DNA from: Pseudomonas saudiphocaensis
Lineage (GTDB): Bacteria; Pseudomonadota; Gammaproteobacteria; Pseudomonadales; Pseudomonadaceae
Length of the DNA: 64,000 nt
Reading direction: 5' to 3'
Assembly (NCBI RefSeq): GCF_000756775.1
Contig: NZ_CCSF01000001.1
Coordinates: 1,116,001 to 1,180,000 of the forward strand
Part shown: in pieces, positions 50,656 to 58,063 of the stretch
Numbering within the stretch: the stretch's first letter is position 1
How the letters are laid out: each line of letters starts with the position of its first letter
The notes under the pieces: generated by a model
Database searches by the model: none
What the model saw: only the letters and a program-made list of their open reading frames with translations
Told to the model about the DNA's origin: nothing
Made by a program: the position numbers and the translations under genes

Positions 50656-50742
50656 TCAAAGCTCGAAGGCATCCTCGGCCGGCTCCAGCACGTCCTGCTC
50701 GGCGGCGCGCAATTCCAGTAGCTCGTCCAAATAGTCATCCAT
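50656..50742 (-). CDS. Possible 28-residue acidic microprotein
   Basis: A short frame reads MDDYLDELLELRAAEQDVLE and then eight more residues (PAEDAFEL) to a TGA. It has a very good ribosome site (TGAGGA, 8 bases before the ATG). The peptide is highly acidic and would form an amphipathic helix. It lies about 95 bases after the DUF2474 gene on the same strand and could be the last gene of the cio operon. I do not recognise the family, and it could still be a chance frame. Confidence 0.4.
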   Translation of the reverse strand: MDDYLDELLELRAAEQDVLEPAEDAFEL

Positions 50743-50837
50743 AGCGGAATCCTCATAAGGGGTTTTAGTTCTTCACCCTGGGTACTACAAGGTCCGTGCC
50801 ATTGTGACCAGTCTTGATGACAGATCCATGATTTCGC

Positions 50838-50987
50838 TCAAGGCGTGGTCAGCCCGGCGGCGGCCATGAACTGACGCAGCACCCACGCCAGCCCGCCTAA
50901 CGCCAGCACGCTGGCGCACCAGAGCGTCACCAGCCAGGCCAGCCGCTGCCAAAGCGGCCTTGCACCACCAGAGTGTTTTTCAGGCAT
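50838..50987 (-). CDS. DUF2474-type single-helix microprotein of the CIO oxidase
   Basis: This 49-residue protein starts MPEKHSGGARPLWQRLAWLV and has one membrane helix (LVTLWCASVLALGGLAWVL). That matches the DUF2474 family, which follows cioB genes and is analogous to CydX of canonical bd oxidases. It likely stabilises the oxidase complex. The start is ATG at 50985-50987 because GGAG lies 6 bases upstream. An ATG four codons earlier (50999) is only 11 bases after the cioB stop but lacks a ribosome site. It was found by reading the intergenic sequence directly. Confidence 0.75.
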   Translation of the reverse strand: MPEKHSGGARPLWQRLAWLVTLWCASVLALGGLAWVLRQFMAAAGLTTP

Positions 50988-51010
50988 GCGTTGCTCCATG
51001 GCGGTGCAAA

Positions 51011-52018
51011 TCAGTGATAGCCGTCATCAGGGCTGACCTTGCCGCGAAACACGTAGTAGCTCCAGGCGGTGTAAACCAGAATGATCGGAATGATGAGCAA
51101 CGCGCCGACCAAGGTGAAACCTTGGCTCTCGGCCGGCGCGGCAGCCTCCCAGATGGTCACGGAAGGCGGGATGATGTTTGGCCAAAGGCTGATGCCCAAC
51201 CCGCTATAGCCCAGAAAGATCAGAGCCAGGGTCAGCAGGAACGGCGAATAGTGAGCGTATCGCGCGATCGCCCGAAGCAGCCCGAAAGTGCACAGGAGTA
51301 CCAGGATTGGCACCGGCATAAAGAACACCAGGTTCGGCATGCTGAACCAGCGCTCGGCAATGTCCGGGTGAGTCAGTGGCGTCCAGATGCTGACGATGCC
51401 CGTTACCGCCAGCAGGGCCCAGACCAACGGAATGCCGATGTCATGCATGCGCCTTTGCAGATCGCCGGTGGTCTTCATGATCAACCAGGTGCAGCCCAGC
51501 AAGGCATAGGCCACGATAAGCGCGACACCGCAGAACACCGAAAACGGCGTCAGCCAGTCCAGCGCCCCGCCGGCGTAGGCGCGGCCTTCCACCGGAAAAC
51601 CGTGAATGAACGCGCCCAGTGCCACACCTTGAAAAAAGGTTGCCACCAGCGAGCCGCCGATAAAGGCCTTGTCCCAGATGTGCTGTCGATCGGCATTGGC
51701 CTTGAAACGAAACTCGAAGGCCACGCCGCGAAAGATCAGCCCCATGAGCATAAAGATGATCGGCAGGTAGAGCGCCGACAACACGACCGAATAGGCCAGC
51801 GGAAAAGCGGCAAACAGTCCGGCACCTCCAAGTACGAGCCAGGTTTCGTTGCCGTCCCAGACGGGCGCTACAGTATTCATGGCCACGTCGCGCTCGGAGG
51901 TGTCGGCAAGGAACGGGAAGAGAATGCCAATACCCAGGTCGAAGCCGTCCATCACCACGTACATCATGATCCCGAAGATGATAATCACGGCCCAGATCAG
52001 CGAAAGGTCGATGCCCAT
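51011..52018 (-). CDS. cioB: Cyanide-insensitive bd-type quinol oxidase subunit II
   Basis: CioB pairs with CioA to form a quinol oxidase of the cytochrome bd family that reduces oxygen without proton pumping. This 335-residue protein has nine or so membrane helices, starting with LIWAVIIIFGIMMYVVMDGF, then the MNTVAPVWDGNETWLVLGGA signature of subunit II. The length fits. It begins 2 bases after the cioA stop and is followed by the DUF2474 gene. Expression in P. aeruginosa is repressed by ANR and induced by cyanide; no ANR box is evident here. Confidence 0.95.
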   Translation of the reverse strand: MGIDLSLIWAVIIIFGIMMYVVMDGFDLGIGILFPFLADTSERDVAMNTVAPVWDGNETWLVLGGAGLFAAFPLAYSVVLSALYLPIIFMLMGLIFRGVAFEFRFKANADRQHIWDKAFIGGSLVATFFQGVALGAFIHGFPVEGRAYAGGALDWLTPFSVFCGVALIVAYALLGCTWLIMKTTGDLQRRMHDIGIPLVWALLAVTGIVSIWTPLTHPDIAERWFSMPNLVFFMPVPILVLLCTFGLLRAIARYAHYSPFLLTLALIFLGYSGLGISLWPNIIPPSVTIWEAAAPAESQGFTLVGALLIIPIILVYTAWSYYVFRGKVSPDDGYH

Positions 52019-52020
52019 AT

Positions 52021-53460
52021 TCAGTTCCTCTCCCCCAGATCGTCGCCCTGCTCGTGCGAAATCGCTTCATCCGCTGCCGAGATAGGCCGCGCCGGCGTGC
52101 GCTGCTCGCCGGGACCACCGACGCCCTTGCTCTTGCCTTCGTGCGGCACCGGCCCCTTGGCGATCAACCGCAGCACATAGATGATGCCGATGCCAAATAC
52201 CGCGAAATAGATCAGCACGAACAGGGCCAGCGTCAGCCCCAACTGCTCGGCACTGTGGCTGGAAACACCCTCGGATGTGCGCATCAACCCGTAGATGATC
52301 CACGGCTGCCGACCGATCTCCGTGGTGAACCAACCGGCCAGAATCGCGATCAGCCCGGACGGCCCCATAAACAGCGCCAACCACAGGAACGGTCGCGACT
52401 CGAACAGCCTGCCGCCACGACGCAGCAACAGGCTCCACACGCCGGTAGCGATCATCAGCAGCCCCAGCGCCACCATGATGCGGAAGGTCCAGAACACGAT
52501 GGTCGAGTTGGGACGATCTTCCGGCGGGAAATCTTTTAGCGCCGGCACCGGCTCGGTAAGGCTGTGCTGGAGGATCAGGCTGCCCAGATAAGGAATTTCC
52601 ACCTTGAAGCGGGTCTCCTCGCGCTCCATGTCCGGCCAGCCGAACAATATCAGCGGCGTCGGCCCGCCTTCGGAGTTGTCCCAATGCCCTTCCATGGCGG
52701 CGATCTTCGCCGGCTGATGCTCCAAGGTATTGAGGCCGTGAAAGTCACCCACCAGCGCCTGGATCGGCGCCACGATCAGCGCCATCCACATGGCCATGGA
52801 AAGCATCTTGCGGATGGCCGAGTTGTTTTTGCCGCGCAGCAGGTGCCAGGCAGCCGAGGCACCCACCATAAACGCAGTCGCCAGAAACGCCGCGATTGCC
52901 ATATGCGCCAGGCGGTACGGGAACGAAGGGTTGAAGATGATCGCAAACCAGTCCACCGGCACCACGATGCCGTCAATGATTTCGTGGCCCTGCGGGGTAT
53001 GCATCCAACTGTTGGACGCCAGGATCCAGAAGGTCGAAATCAGCGTGCCGATCGCCACCATGACAGTGGAGAAGAAGTGCAGCCCCGCCCCAACCCGATT
53101 CCAGCCAAACAGCATCACGCCGAGGAAGCCGGCCTCCAGAAAGAATGCCGTGAGCACTTCGTAGGTCAGCAAGGGGCCGGTGACACTGCCGGCAAACTCG
53201 GAAAAGGCGCTCCAGTTGGTTCCGAACTGATACGCCATGACGATGCCGGAAACCACACCCATGCCGAAATTGACGGCAAATATCTTCAGCCAGAAATGAT
53301 AGAGGTCGCGGTACACCTCGCGCCTGGTCTTGAGCCACAGCCCCTCCAGCACTGCCAGGTAGCTCGCCAGACCAATGGTGATCGCCGGGAAAATAATGTG
53401 AAAGGAAATGGTGAAAGCGAACTGGATACGCGCAAGCTCAAGCGCTTCCAAACCAAACAT
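52021..53460 (-). CDS. cioA: Cyanide-insensitive bd-type quinol oxidase subunit I
   Basis: CioA binds the haems and oxidises ubiquinol. This 479-residue protein starts MFGLEALELARIQFAFTISF and has the haem-ligand histidine regions of the family (FHIIFPAITIGLASYLAVLE and the HMAIAAFLATAFMVGASAAW helix). The quinol-binding loop is short, the type seen in CIO rather than in the long-Q-loop CydA of E. coli. The ATG at 53460 is chosen over one two codons earlier because GAGGGAG is properly spaced from it. The C-terminal 50 residues are a charged cytoplasmic tail. Confidence 0.95.
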   Translation of the reverse strand: MFGLEALELARIQFAFTISFHIIFPAITIGLASYLAVLEGLWLKTRREVYRDLYHFWLKIFAVNFGMGVVSGIVMAYQFGTNWSAFSEFAGSVTGPLLTYEVLTAFFLEAGFLGVMLFGWNRVGAGLHFFSTVMVAIGTLISTFWILASNSWMHTPQGHEIIDGIVVPVDWFAIIFNPSFPYRLAHMAIAAFLATAFMVGASAAWHLLRGKNNSAIRKMLSMAMWMALIVAPIQALVGDFHGLNTLEHQPAKIAAMEGHWDNSEGGPTPLILFGWPDMEREETRFKVEIPYLGSLILQHSLTEPVPALKDFPPEDRPNSTIVFWTFRIMVALGLLMIATGVWSLLLRRGGRLFESRPFLWLALFMGPSGLIAILAGWFTTEIGRQPWIIYGLMRTSEGVSSHSAEQLGLTLALFVLIYFAVFGIGIIYVLRLIAKGPVPHEGKSKGVGGPGEQRTPARPISAADEAISHEQGDDLGERN

Positions 53461-53619
53461 TGCCATCTCCCTCGTCAGTGAACCGTCTAGGCATTACTGA
53501 CAGCGGAAAACCGCGAGGGTGCAGCGCAAATGCGGATCTACCGGATATCCCTTTGCTGCCCTGGGAAGACAAGCGCGGGAATAACAGCGAATACGTAAAG
53601 CCAGAACCGGCCAGAACAT

Positions 53620-53640
53620 CTTTGCTAAATCCAAGCAAAG
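53620..53640. promoter_or_regulatory. Inverted repeat upstream of cioA
   Basis: CTTTGCT (53620-53626) and AGCAAAG (53634-53640) are perfect seven-base arms around AAATCCA, 160 to 180 bases before the cioA start. It could be an operator for cio regulation. No known consensus is matched. Confidence 0.25.
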
Positions 53641-53740
53641 GGCACCACGCCGCCGCCCACACCGGAACCTGGCGACGCGCGCTTATACAGACTGCTGCGA
53701 CCGGGCCAGCATGAACAGCTATCGGCTAAGCCACCGAGGT

Positions 53741-54481
53741 TCAGCCGATCAATTGAGGCAGTACCTCACCAGCCAAGCCTTCGATGCCCCAATCGCCCGC
53801 CTCCAGCTCCAGCTGTGGATTGATGTGCAGAATCTTTGCCCCTGCCCGGCGGGCTATGGCCGGCAATTCAGCCGCCGGATAGACCACGCCCGAGGTGCCC
53901 ACCACCATCAGCAACTCAGCCTCCTGCGCTGCTTTGAATGCGCTTGCCAAGGCTGATTGCGGAAGCGATTCGCCAAACCAGACAACACCCGGACGCAATA
54001 GGCCGCCGCAATGCTGGCAGCGCGGCGGCTCCACTGCGCGACCCTCCTCTGGTTCATTGGGCGTCGCTAGCGCTGTTGCGGGCTGCCGGGCACAGGCAAA
54101 GCAGCGCGGCTGCTGCAGCGAGCCATGCAGGTGAATGACCCTGTCGCTCCCCGCGCGCTCATGCAAGTCGTCAACATTCTGGGTGATCAAGATCATTTCC
54201 GGCTTACGCTCGGCCAATCGAGCAAGCGCCCGGTGAGCCGGGTTCGGCTGGGCCTGCATGACTTTCATTCGCCGCCACTCGTACCACCCCCACACCATGG
54301 CCGGATTGCGGCTAAAGGCCTGAGCGCTGGCCAGCTCCATGGGGTCGAATCGGCGCCAGAGCCCGGTCAGTGGATCACGAAAGGTCGGGACGCCGCTTTC
54401 CGCTGAAACACCGGCGCCAGTCAGCACTACGATCCGATCCGCCGCCTTCAGCGCCTCAGCGGCTAGTGCCAGAGTCGTCAT
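53741..54481 (-). CDS. cobB: Sirtuin NAD-dependent protein deacylase
   Basis: Sirtuins remove acyl groups from lysines, consuming NAD+. This 246-residue protein has LTGAGVSAESGVPTFRD (residues 20-36), TQNVDDLHERAG (100-111) and the catalytic His119 in HLHGS. Four zinc cysteines are present (Cys127, Cys130, Cys155, Cys158). A WYEWRR segment holds Tyr67 and Arg70 in the Y-x-x-R arrangement, which in class III sirtuins reads acidic acyl groups, so desuccinylase or demalonylase activity is likely. GGAGGA lies before the ATG. It stands alone between cioA and the tRNA gene. Confidence 0.9.
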   Translation of the reverse strand: MTTLALAAEALKAADRIVVLTGAGVSAESGVPTFRDPLTGLWRRFDPMELASAQAFSRNPAMVWGWYEWRRMKVMQAQPNPAHRALARLAERKPEMILITQNVDDLHERAGSDRVIHLHGSLQQPRCFACARQPATALATPNEPEEGRAVEPPRCQHCGGLLRPGVVWFGESLPQSALASAFKAAQEAELLMVVGTSGVVYPAAELPAIARRAGAKILHINPQLELEAGDWGIEGLAGEVLPQLIG

Positions 54482-54594
54482 AGTGTCCTCCGCAGTTCAG
54501 GGTGTACTGCAGATGATGCCGCACTGCCGGCTCGATACGGTAGGCGCCTGGATTGGCAACCGCCTGAAGCGCGTTGCCAACCGAGCAGAAACGA

Positions 54595-54626
54595 AAAAGC
54601 CCTTGAGCTTTCGCTCAAGGGCTTTT
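54595..54626 (-). terminator. Terminator after tRNA-Asp
   Basis: AAAAGCCCTTGAGC (54595-54608) and GCTCAAGGGCTTTT (54613-54626) form a perfect 14-base stem with a TTTC loop. It lies 4 bases past the tRNA 3' end, with a T run on the minus strand. Confidence 0.9.
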
Positions 54627-54630
54627 GATA

Positions 54631-54707
54631 TGGCGCAGTGGACGGGACTCGAACCCGCGACCCCCGGCGTGACAGGCCGGTATTCTAACCGACTGAACTA
54701 CCACTGC
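54631..54707 (-). tRNA. tRNA-Asp (anticodon GTC)
   Basis: This 77-base gene reads, on the minus strand, GCAGTGGTAGTTCAGTCGGT and onward through an anticodon loop CTGTCAC (GTC), a GGTTCGAGTCC T-loop, and a 3' CCACTGCGCCA with encoded CCA. The 7-base acceptor stem pairs perfectly (GCAGTGG with CCACTGC), and discriminator base G73 is the aspartate identity base. A sigma-70-like promoter and a strong terminator flank it. Confidence 0.96.
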
Positions 54708-54779
54708 GCGTCGGCCGGACTTGCGTCCGATCACAAGGCTGCCCTGCGTTGCATTTGGCTATCACCCCGTGAGGCGCGC

Positions 54780-54808
54780 AATTTACGCATCCCCTCGGAT
54801 CAAGTCAA
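54780..54808 (-). promoter_or_regulatory. Sigma-70 promoter of tRNA-Asp
   Basis: On the minus strand, TTGACT (54808-54803) and TAAATT (54785-54780) are spaced by exactly 17 bases, about 73 bases before the mature tRNA. This is close to the consensus -35/-10. Confidence 0.65.
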
Positions 54809-54922
54809 CAGCCCGGACGCTTTTTTATTGGAAACAACGGCCTTTTGCGATCACAACCGGAATTCAACCTCAATCGGGCACCTTTTTCCGGAAAAACAGT
54901 CAGTTGCACTGGCATGCCCTGG

Positions 54923-54954
54923 TGTTCACGCAGTGATCTAGATTCTGTTCACGC
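54923..54954 (+). promoter_or_regulatory. Direct repeats TGTTCACGC upstream of gspC
   Basis: TGTTCACGC occurs at 54923-54931 and 54946-54954, 23 bases start to start (about two helical turns), and ends 11 bases before the annotated gspC ATG. It could be an activator site for the secretion genes, or it could lie in the 5' leader. No known consensus was matched. Confidence 0.3.
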
Positions 54955-54965
54955 TACCGCCAGCG

Positions 54966-55658
54966 ATGCCCGCACGCCCCGCCAGCGCCCTGCTGCTGGC
55001 ACGGGTTGTTAGAACCCGGTTACGGAGCACCCGCTTGGCTTTCCCCACGGCACTGCACAAGGCAAACCGGCATGCGCCGCTGATCGTGAGCGCGGTCATC
55101 CTTTTGCTGTTCGGCCTTTATCTCGCCGGCCGTATCAATGAGTGGCTGCAGCTTGAGCACACTCCGCCCACTGCGACCTCCGGCACCAGCCAGTCCGCCG
55201 ATATGGCGCTGGACATTCAGCGTATGGAAAGCCTGTTTGGCGCTCCACCCGAGCGCGCCCAAACCCAGCAGACCTCATCAGGCTCTGAACTGACCCTGCA
55301 TGGCAGCTTCGTGCACGCCGACCCCATTCGCTCCACTGCCATCGTTCAGCGAGCAGGCCACCCACCTCAGCTCTACCGGATTGGCGAAGAGCTCGAACCC
55401 GGCCTGAGCCTTCACAGCGTTTATCCCGACAGGGTCGATGTGCTGCGCGACGGCCAGATCGAGACGCTGCTTTTCCCCAGCACGCGCTCCGCCCCGGCTC
55501 AGACGGACTACAGTGAACAAGCCACACCAGCGGAGCAGCCCGACCCGCAAGTAGAGATGCTGCAACAACAGCTCGACGCCCTCCATCAGCAGACGGGGGG
55601 CGATACCGCGCCGACCGAGGACGCGCCCGCTGATCAACCCGCCACGGAAGATGACTGA
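54966..55658 (+). CDS. gspC: Type II secretion inner-membrane protein GspC (XcpP-like)
   Basis: GspC links the inner-membrane platform to the secretin. This 230-residue protein has a short cytoplasmic N-terminus, one membrane helix (residues 37-56) and a periplasmic linker. The HR domain follows at about 107-170 (ELTLHGSFVHADPIRSTAIV and the beta strands to IETLLF), and this is the part that contacts GspD's N0 domain. In place of a PDZ domain it ends with a short coiled-coil-like EMLQQQLDALHQQT segment (197-210), as in P. aeruginosa XcpP. The ribosome site is weak, so the start is uncertain. The stop overlaps the gspD start (TGATG). Confidence 0.88.
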   Translation: MPARPASALLLARVVRTRLRSTRLAFPTALHKANRHAPLIVSAVILLLFGLYLAGRINEWLQLEHTPPTATSGTSQSADMALDIQRMESLFGAPPERAQTQQTSSGSELTLHGSFVHADPIRSTAIVQRAGHPPQLYRIGEELEPGLSLHSVYPDRVDVLRDGQIETLLFPSTRSAPAQTDYSEQATPAEQPDPQVEMLQQQLDALHQQTGGDTAPTEDAPADQPATEDD

Positions 55659-57913
55659 TGCCGCCTTATTCCTCTCGCTCGCTCATCGCCCTAGTTGCCG
55701 CTGGGCTACTTTGCGCACCCCTGCCGGCATTAGCCGCCGAACCTGTCAGCGCTCCAGCCGAAGCGCAGCAGGATGGCTGGACGATCAACCTCAAGGACGC
55801 CGATATCCGCGCGTTCGTGGACCATATCAGCCAGCTCACCGGACAGACCTTCATCGTCGACCCCCGTGTTCGAGGCCAGGTCAGCGTAGTTTCATCGACC
55901 ACCCTGTCGCTGGCCGAGGTTTACCAGCTCTTCCTCTCCGTGATGGCCACCCACGGCTACAGCGTCCTGACTCAGGGCAACGTGGCGCGCATCGTGCCGA
56001 ATGACGAGGCCAAGACCGAAGCCGGCGGCGGACCACGCGGCGGCGCCCTGCTGGAAACACGGCTCATCCAGGTGCAGCACACCCCGGTCAGCGAGCTGAT
56101 CGAGCAAATACGTCCACTGATTCCGCAATATGGCCATCTGGCAGCTGTCAGCTCGGCCAACGCGCTGATTATCAGCGACCGCAGCGCCAATATTGCTCGC
56201 CTGGAGCAGCTGATCCGCGAGCTGGATCGTGCCCAGACCGGTGATCACAGCATCGTCGATCTGCAATACGGCTGGGCTACGGACATCGCGGAAGTCCTGC
56301 GCAATACCCTTGCCCGCGGCGAAGCCCAGGATACCGCTGGCTCTCAGATCATCGCCGACTCACGCACCAACCGGCTGATCTTTACCGGGCCAGAGCAGGC
56401 CCGGCGCAAGCTCGCCAGCCTGGCGAAAACCCTGGACACCCCGAGCACCCGCTCAGCCAACACCCGGGTGATTCGTCTGCGTCACAACGATGCCAAATCC
56501 CTGGCCGAAACCCTTGGCGACTTCTCGGAAACATTGGCCATGCCGGCCGACGGCGAGATGATCAACGGGCGCACACAAAACACCCTCATTCGCGCTGATG
56601 AAAGCCTCAACGCACTGGTGATGCTGGCCGAGCCGGAGCTGCTCGGCATGCTCGAATCCATCGTTCGCCAACTCGATATCCCGCGCGCGCAGGTTATGGT
56701 CGAAGCGGCCATCGTCGAGGTCTCCGGCGATATCACCGATGCACTGGGCGTACAGTGGGCAATCGATGGCCGCGGCAGTGCGGGCGGTGCCGGCGGTGTG
56801 AGCTTCGGTAATACCGGGCTCTCCATCGGTCGCGTGCTGAACGCGATCAACGACAACGAAATTCCCAGCAACCTGCCCGACGGCGCCATCATCGGTATAG
56901 GCACGCGCAGCTTCGGCGCGCTGATCACCGCGCTGTCGGCCAACAGCAAGAGCAACCTGCTGTCGACGCCCAGCCTGCTGACACTGGATAACCAGGAGGC
57001 GGAAATCCTCGTCGGTCAGAACGTACCTTTTCAGACCGGCAGCTATACCACCGATGCCTCAGGGGCGAACAATCCCTTCACCACCATCGAGCGGCAAGAT
57101 ATTGGTGTCACGCTCAGGGTTACGCCACACATCAATGAGGGCGCTACGCTGCGCCTGCAGATAGAGCAGGAAATCTCCTCCATCGCGCCCAGCGCCAGCC
57201 TGACCGCACAGGCGGTCGACCTGGTCACCAACAAGCGCTCGATCAAGACCACCATCCTTGCCGAGGATGGTCAGGTGATCGTGCTCGGTGGACTGATTCA
57301 GGATGACGTGACCCGCACCGACTCCAAGGTGCCGCTGTTGGGTGATATTCCGTTTTTGGGCGCACTGTTTCGCTCGACCCAGGAAACCCATATCAAGCGC
57401 AACCTGATGGTGTTCCTGCGTCCCACGGTGGTCCGCGACCGCGCCGGACAGGCCGCCTTGGCCGGGAAGAAATACAGCGACATCAGAGTCATCGAGACCG
57501 GATCCGGCAGCCCAAGCATCCTACCCTCAACACCCGAAAGGTTGTTCGATGGCCAAGGCCAGCCGGCGCCTGCCATCGACTTGCGTCCCGAGTCTGCAGG
57601 GCGCAGTAGCGGCTCTGCCGCCCAGCCGAGTGCGCCAGCCTTTACCCCTGCTGCGCCTCGTACAACGGAGTCTGCGCCTGCGAGAACGGGCTGGGCAGTG
57701 CAGCTGGCCAGCATGAGAAATGCCGAAAATGCGGCAGCGCTGCGCGACCGGCTGATCGCCGAAGGCTTCGATGCATATGTGCAGAGCAGCTCCGGCCTGC
57801 ATCGCGTATTCGCCGGCCCGGTCAGCGAACGCAGCGAAGCCAATCGCTTGCGGGCTCAGCTATCCGAAGAGCAGAGGCTGGATGGCTTTGTCGTACAACT
57901 GAGAGGGCGTTGA
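55658..57913 (+). CDS. gspD: Type II secretion secretin GspD with a C-terminal SPOR domain
   Basis: GspD forms the outer-membrane pore through which folded proteins leave the cell. This 751-residue protein has a signal peptide (1-26) and the N0 domain (WTINLKDADIRAFVDHISQL). N1-N3 repeats follow to about residue 320, then the secretin core with SNLLSTPSLLTLDNQEAEIL and VPLLGDIPFLGALFR near residues 545-575. After a linker rich in P, S and A (about 630-676), residues 677-751 form a SPOR domain (GWAVQLASMRNAENAAALRD to LDGFVVQLRGR). P. aeruginosa XcpQ is about 660 residues and lacks this part. SPOR domains bind denuded peptidoglycan, so this secretin may be tethered to or targeted by the cell wall. 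gspE-M genes are not in this window. Confidence 0.93.
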   Translation: MPPYSSRSLIALVAAGLLCAPLPALAAEPVSAPAEAQQDGWTINLKDADIRAFVDHISQLTGQTFIVDPRVRGQVSVVSSTTLSLAEVYQLFLSVMATHGYSVLTQGNVARIVPNDEAKTEAGGGPRGGALLETRLIQVQHTPVSELIEQIRPLIPQYGHLAAVSSANALIISDRSANIARLEQLIRELDRAQTGDHSIVDLQYGWATDIAEVLRNTLARGEAQDTAGSQIIADSRTNRLIFTGPEQARRKLASLAKTLDTPSTRSANTRVIRLRHNDAKSLAETLGDFSETLAMPADGEMINGRTQNTLIRADESLNALVMLAEPELLGMLESIVRQLDIPRAQVMVEAAIVEVSGDITDALGVQWAIDGRGSAGGAGGVSFGNTGLSIGRVLNAINDNEIPSNLPDGAIIGIGTRSFGALITALSANSKSNLLSTPSLLTLDNQEAEILVGQNVPFQTGSYTTDASGANNPFTTIERQDIGVTLRVTPHINEGATLRLQIEQEISSIAPSASLTAQAVDLVTNKRSIKTTILAEDGQVIVLGGLIQDDVTRTDSKVPLLGDIPFLGALFRSTQETHIKRNLMVFLRPTVVRDRAGQAALAGKKYSDIRVIETGSGSPSILPSTPERLFDGQGQPAPAIDLRPESAGRSSGSAAQPSAPAFTPAAPRTTESAPARTGWAVQLASMRNAENAAALRDRLIAEGFDAYVQSSSGLHRVFAGPVSERSEANRLRAQLSEEQRLDGFVVQLRGR

Positions 57914-57968
57914 AAGGCGCTCGGTACTCGGAGCAATACTGAGCCCTGAAAGTTACGAAGGGTAGCGA

Positions 57969-58022
57969 ACTTGTCCCCGAGCTTTACCTGACGTCCAGCC
58001 GGCAAAAACTCGGACAAGTCCC
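57969..58022. repeat. Inverted repeat with ACTTGTCC motif, copy B
   Basis: ACTTGTCCCCGAG at the left and CTCGGACAAGT at the right form an imperfect inverted repeat of about 50 bases, just past gspD. Its left arm matches the element at 50597-50630 in 13 of 14 bases. Confidence 0.5.
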
Positions 58023-58038
58023 ATCCCGCAAAACAGCT

Positions 58039-58060
58039 GCGGGCCCGACAGGCCCGCTTT
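58039..58060. terminator. Bidirectional terminator between gspD and metZ
   Basis: GCGGGCC (58039-58045) pairs with GGCCCGC (58051-58057) around CGACA, followed by TTT. On the minus strand it is followed by CAGCTGTTTT. It lies between the convergent gspD and metZ genes. Confidence 0.75.
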
Positions 58061-58063
58061 CTG

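Noticed and set aside
54631-54707. tRNA-Asp as an attachment site of an integrated element
   Set aside because: I found no second copy of the tRNA 3' end nearby and no integrase gene, so there is no sign of an island.
54339-54941. A 200-codon plus-strand frame across the sirtuin start and tRNA-Asp
   Set aside because: It reads through a tRNA gene and terminator in antisense; not compatible with a coding gene.
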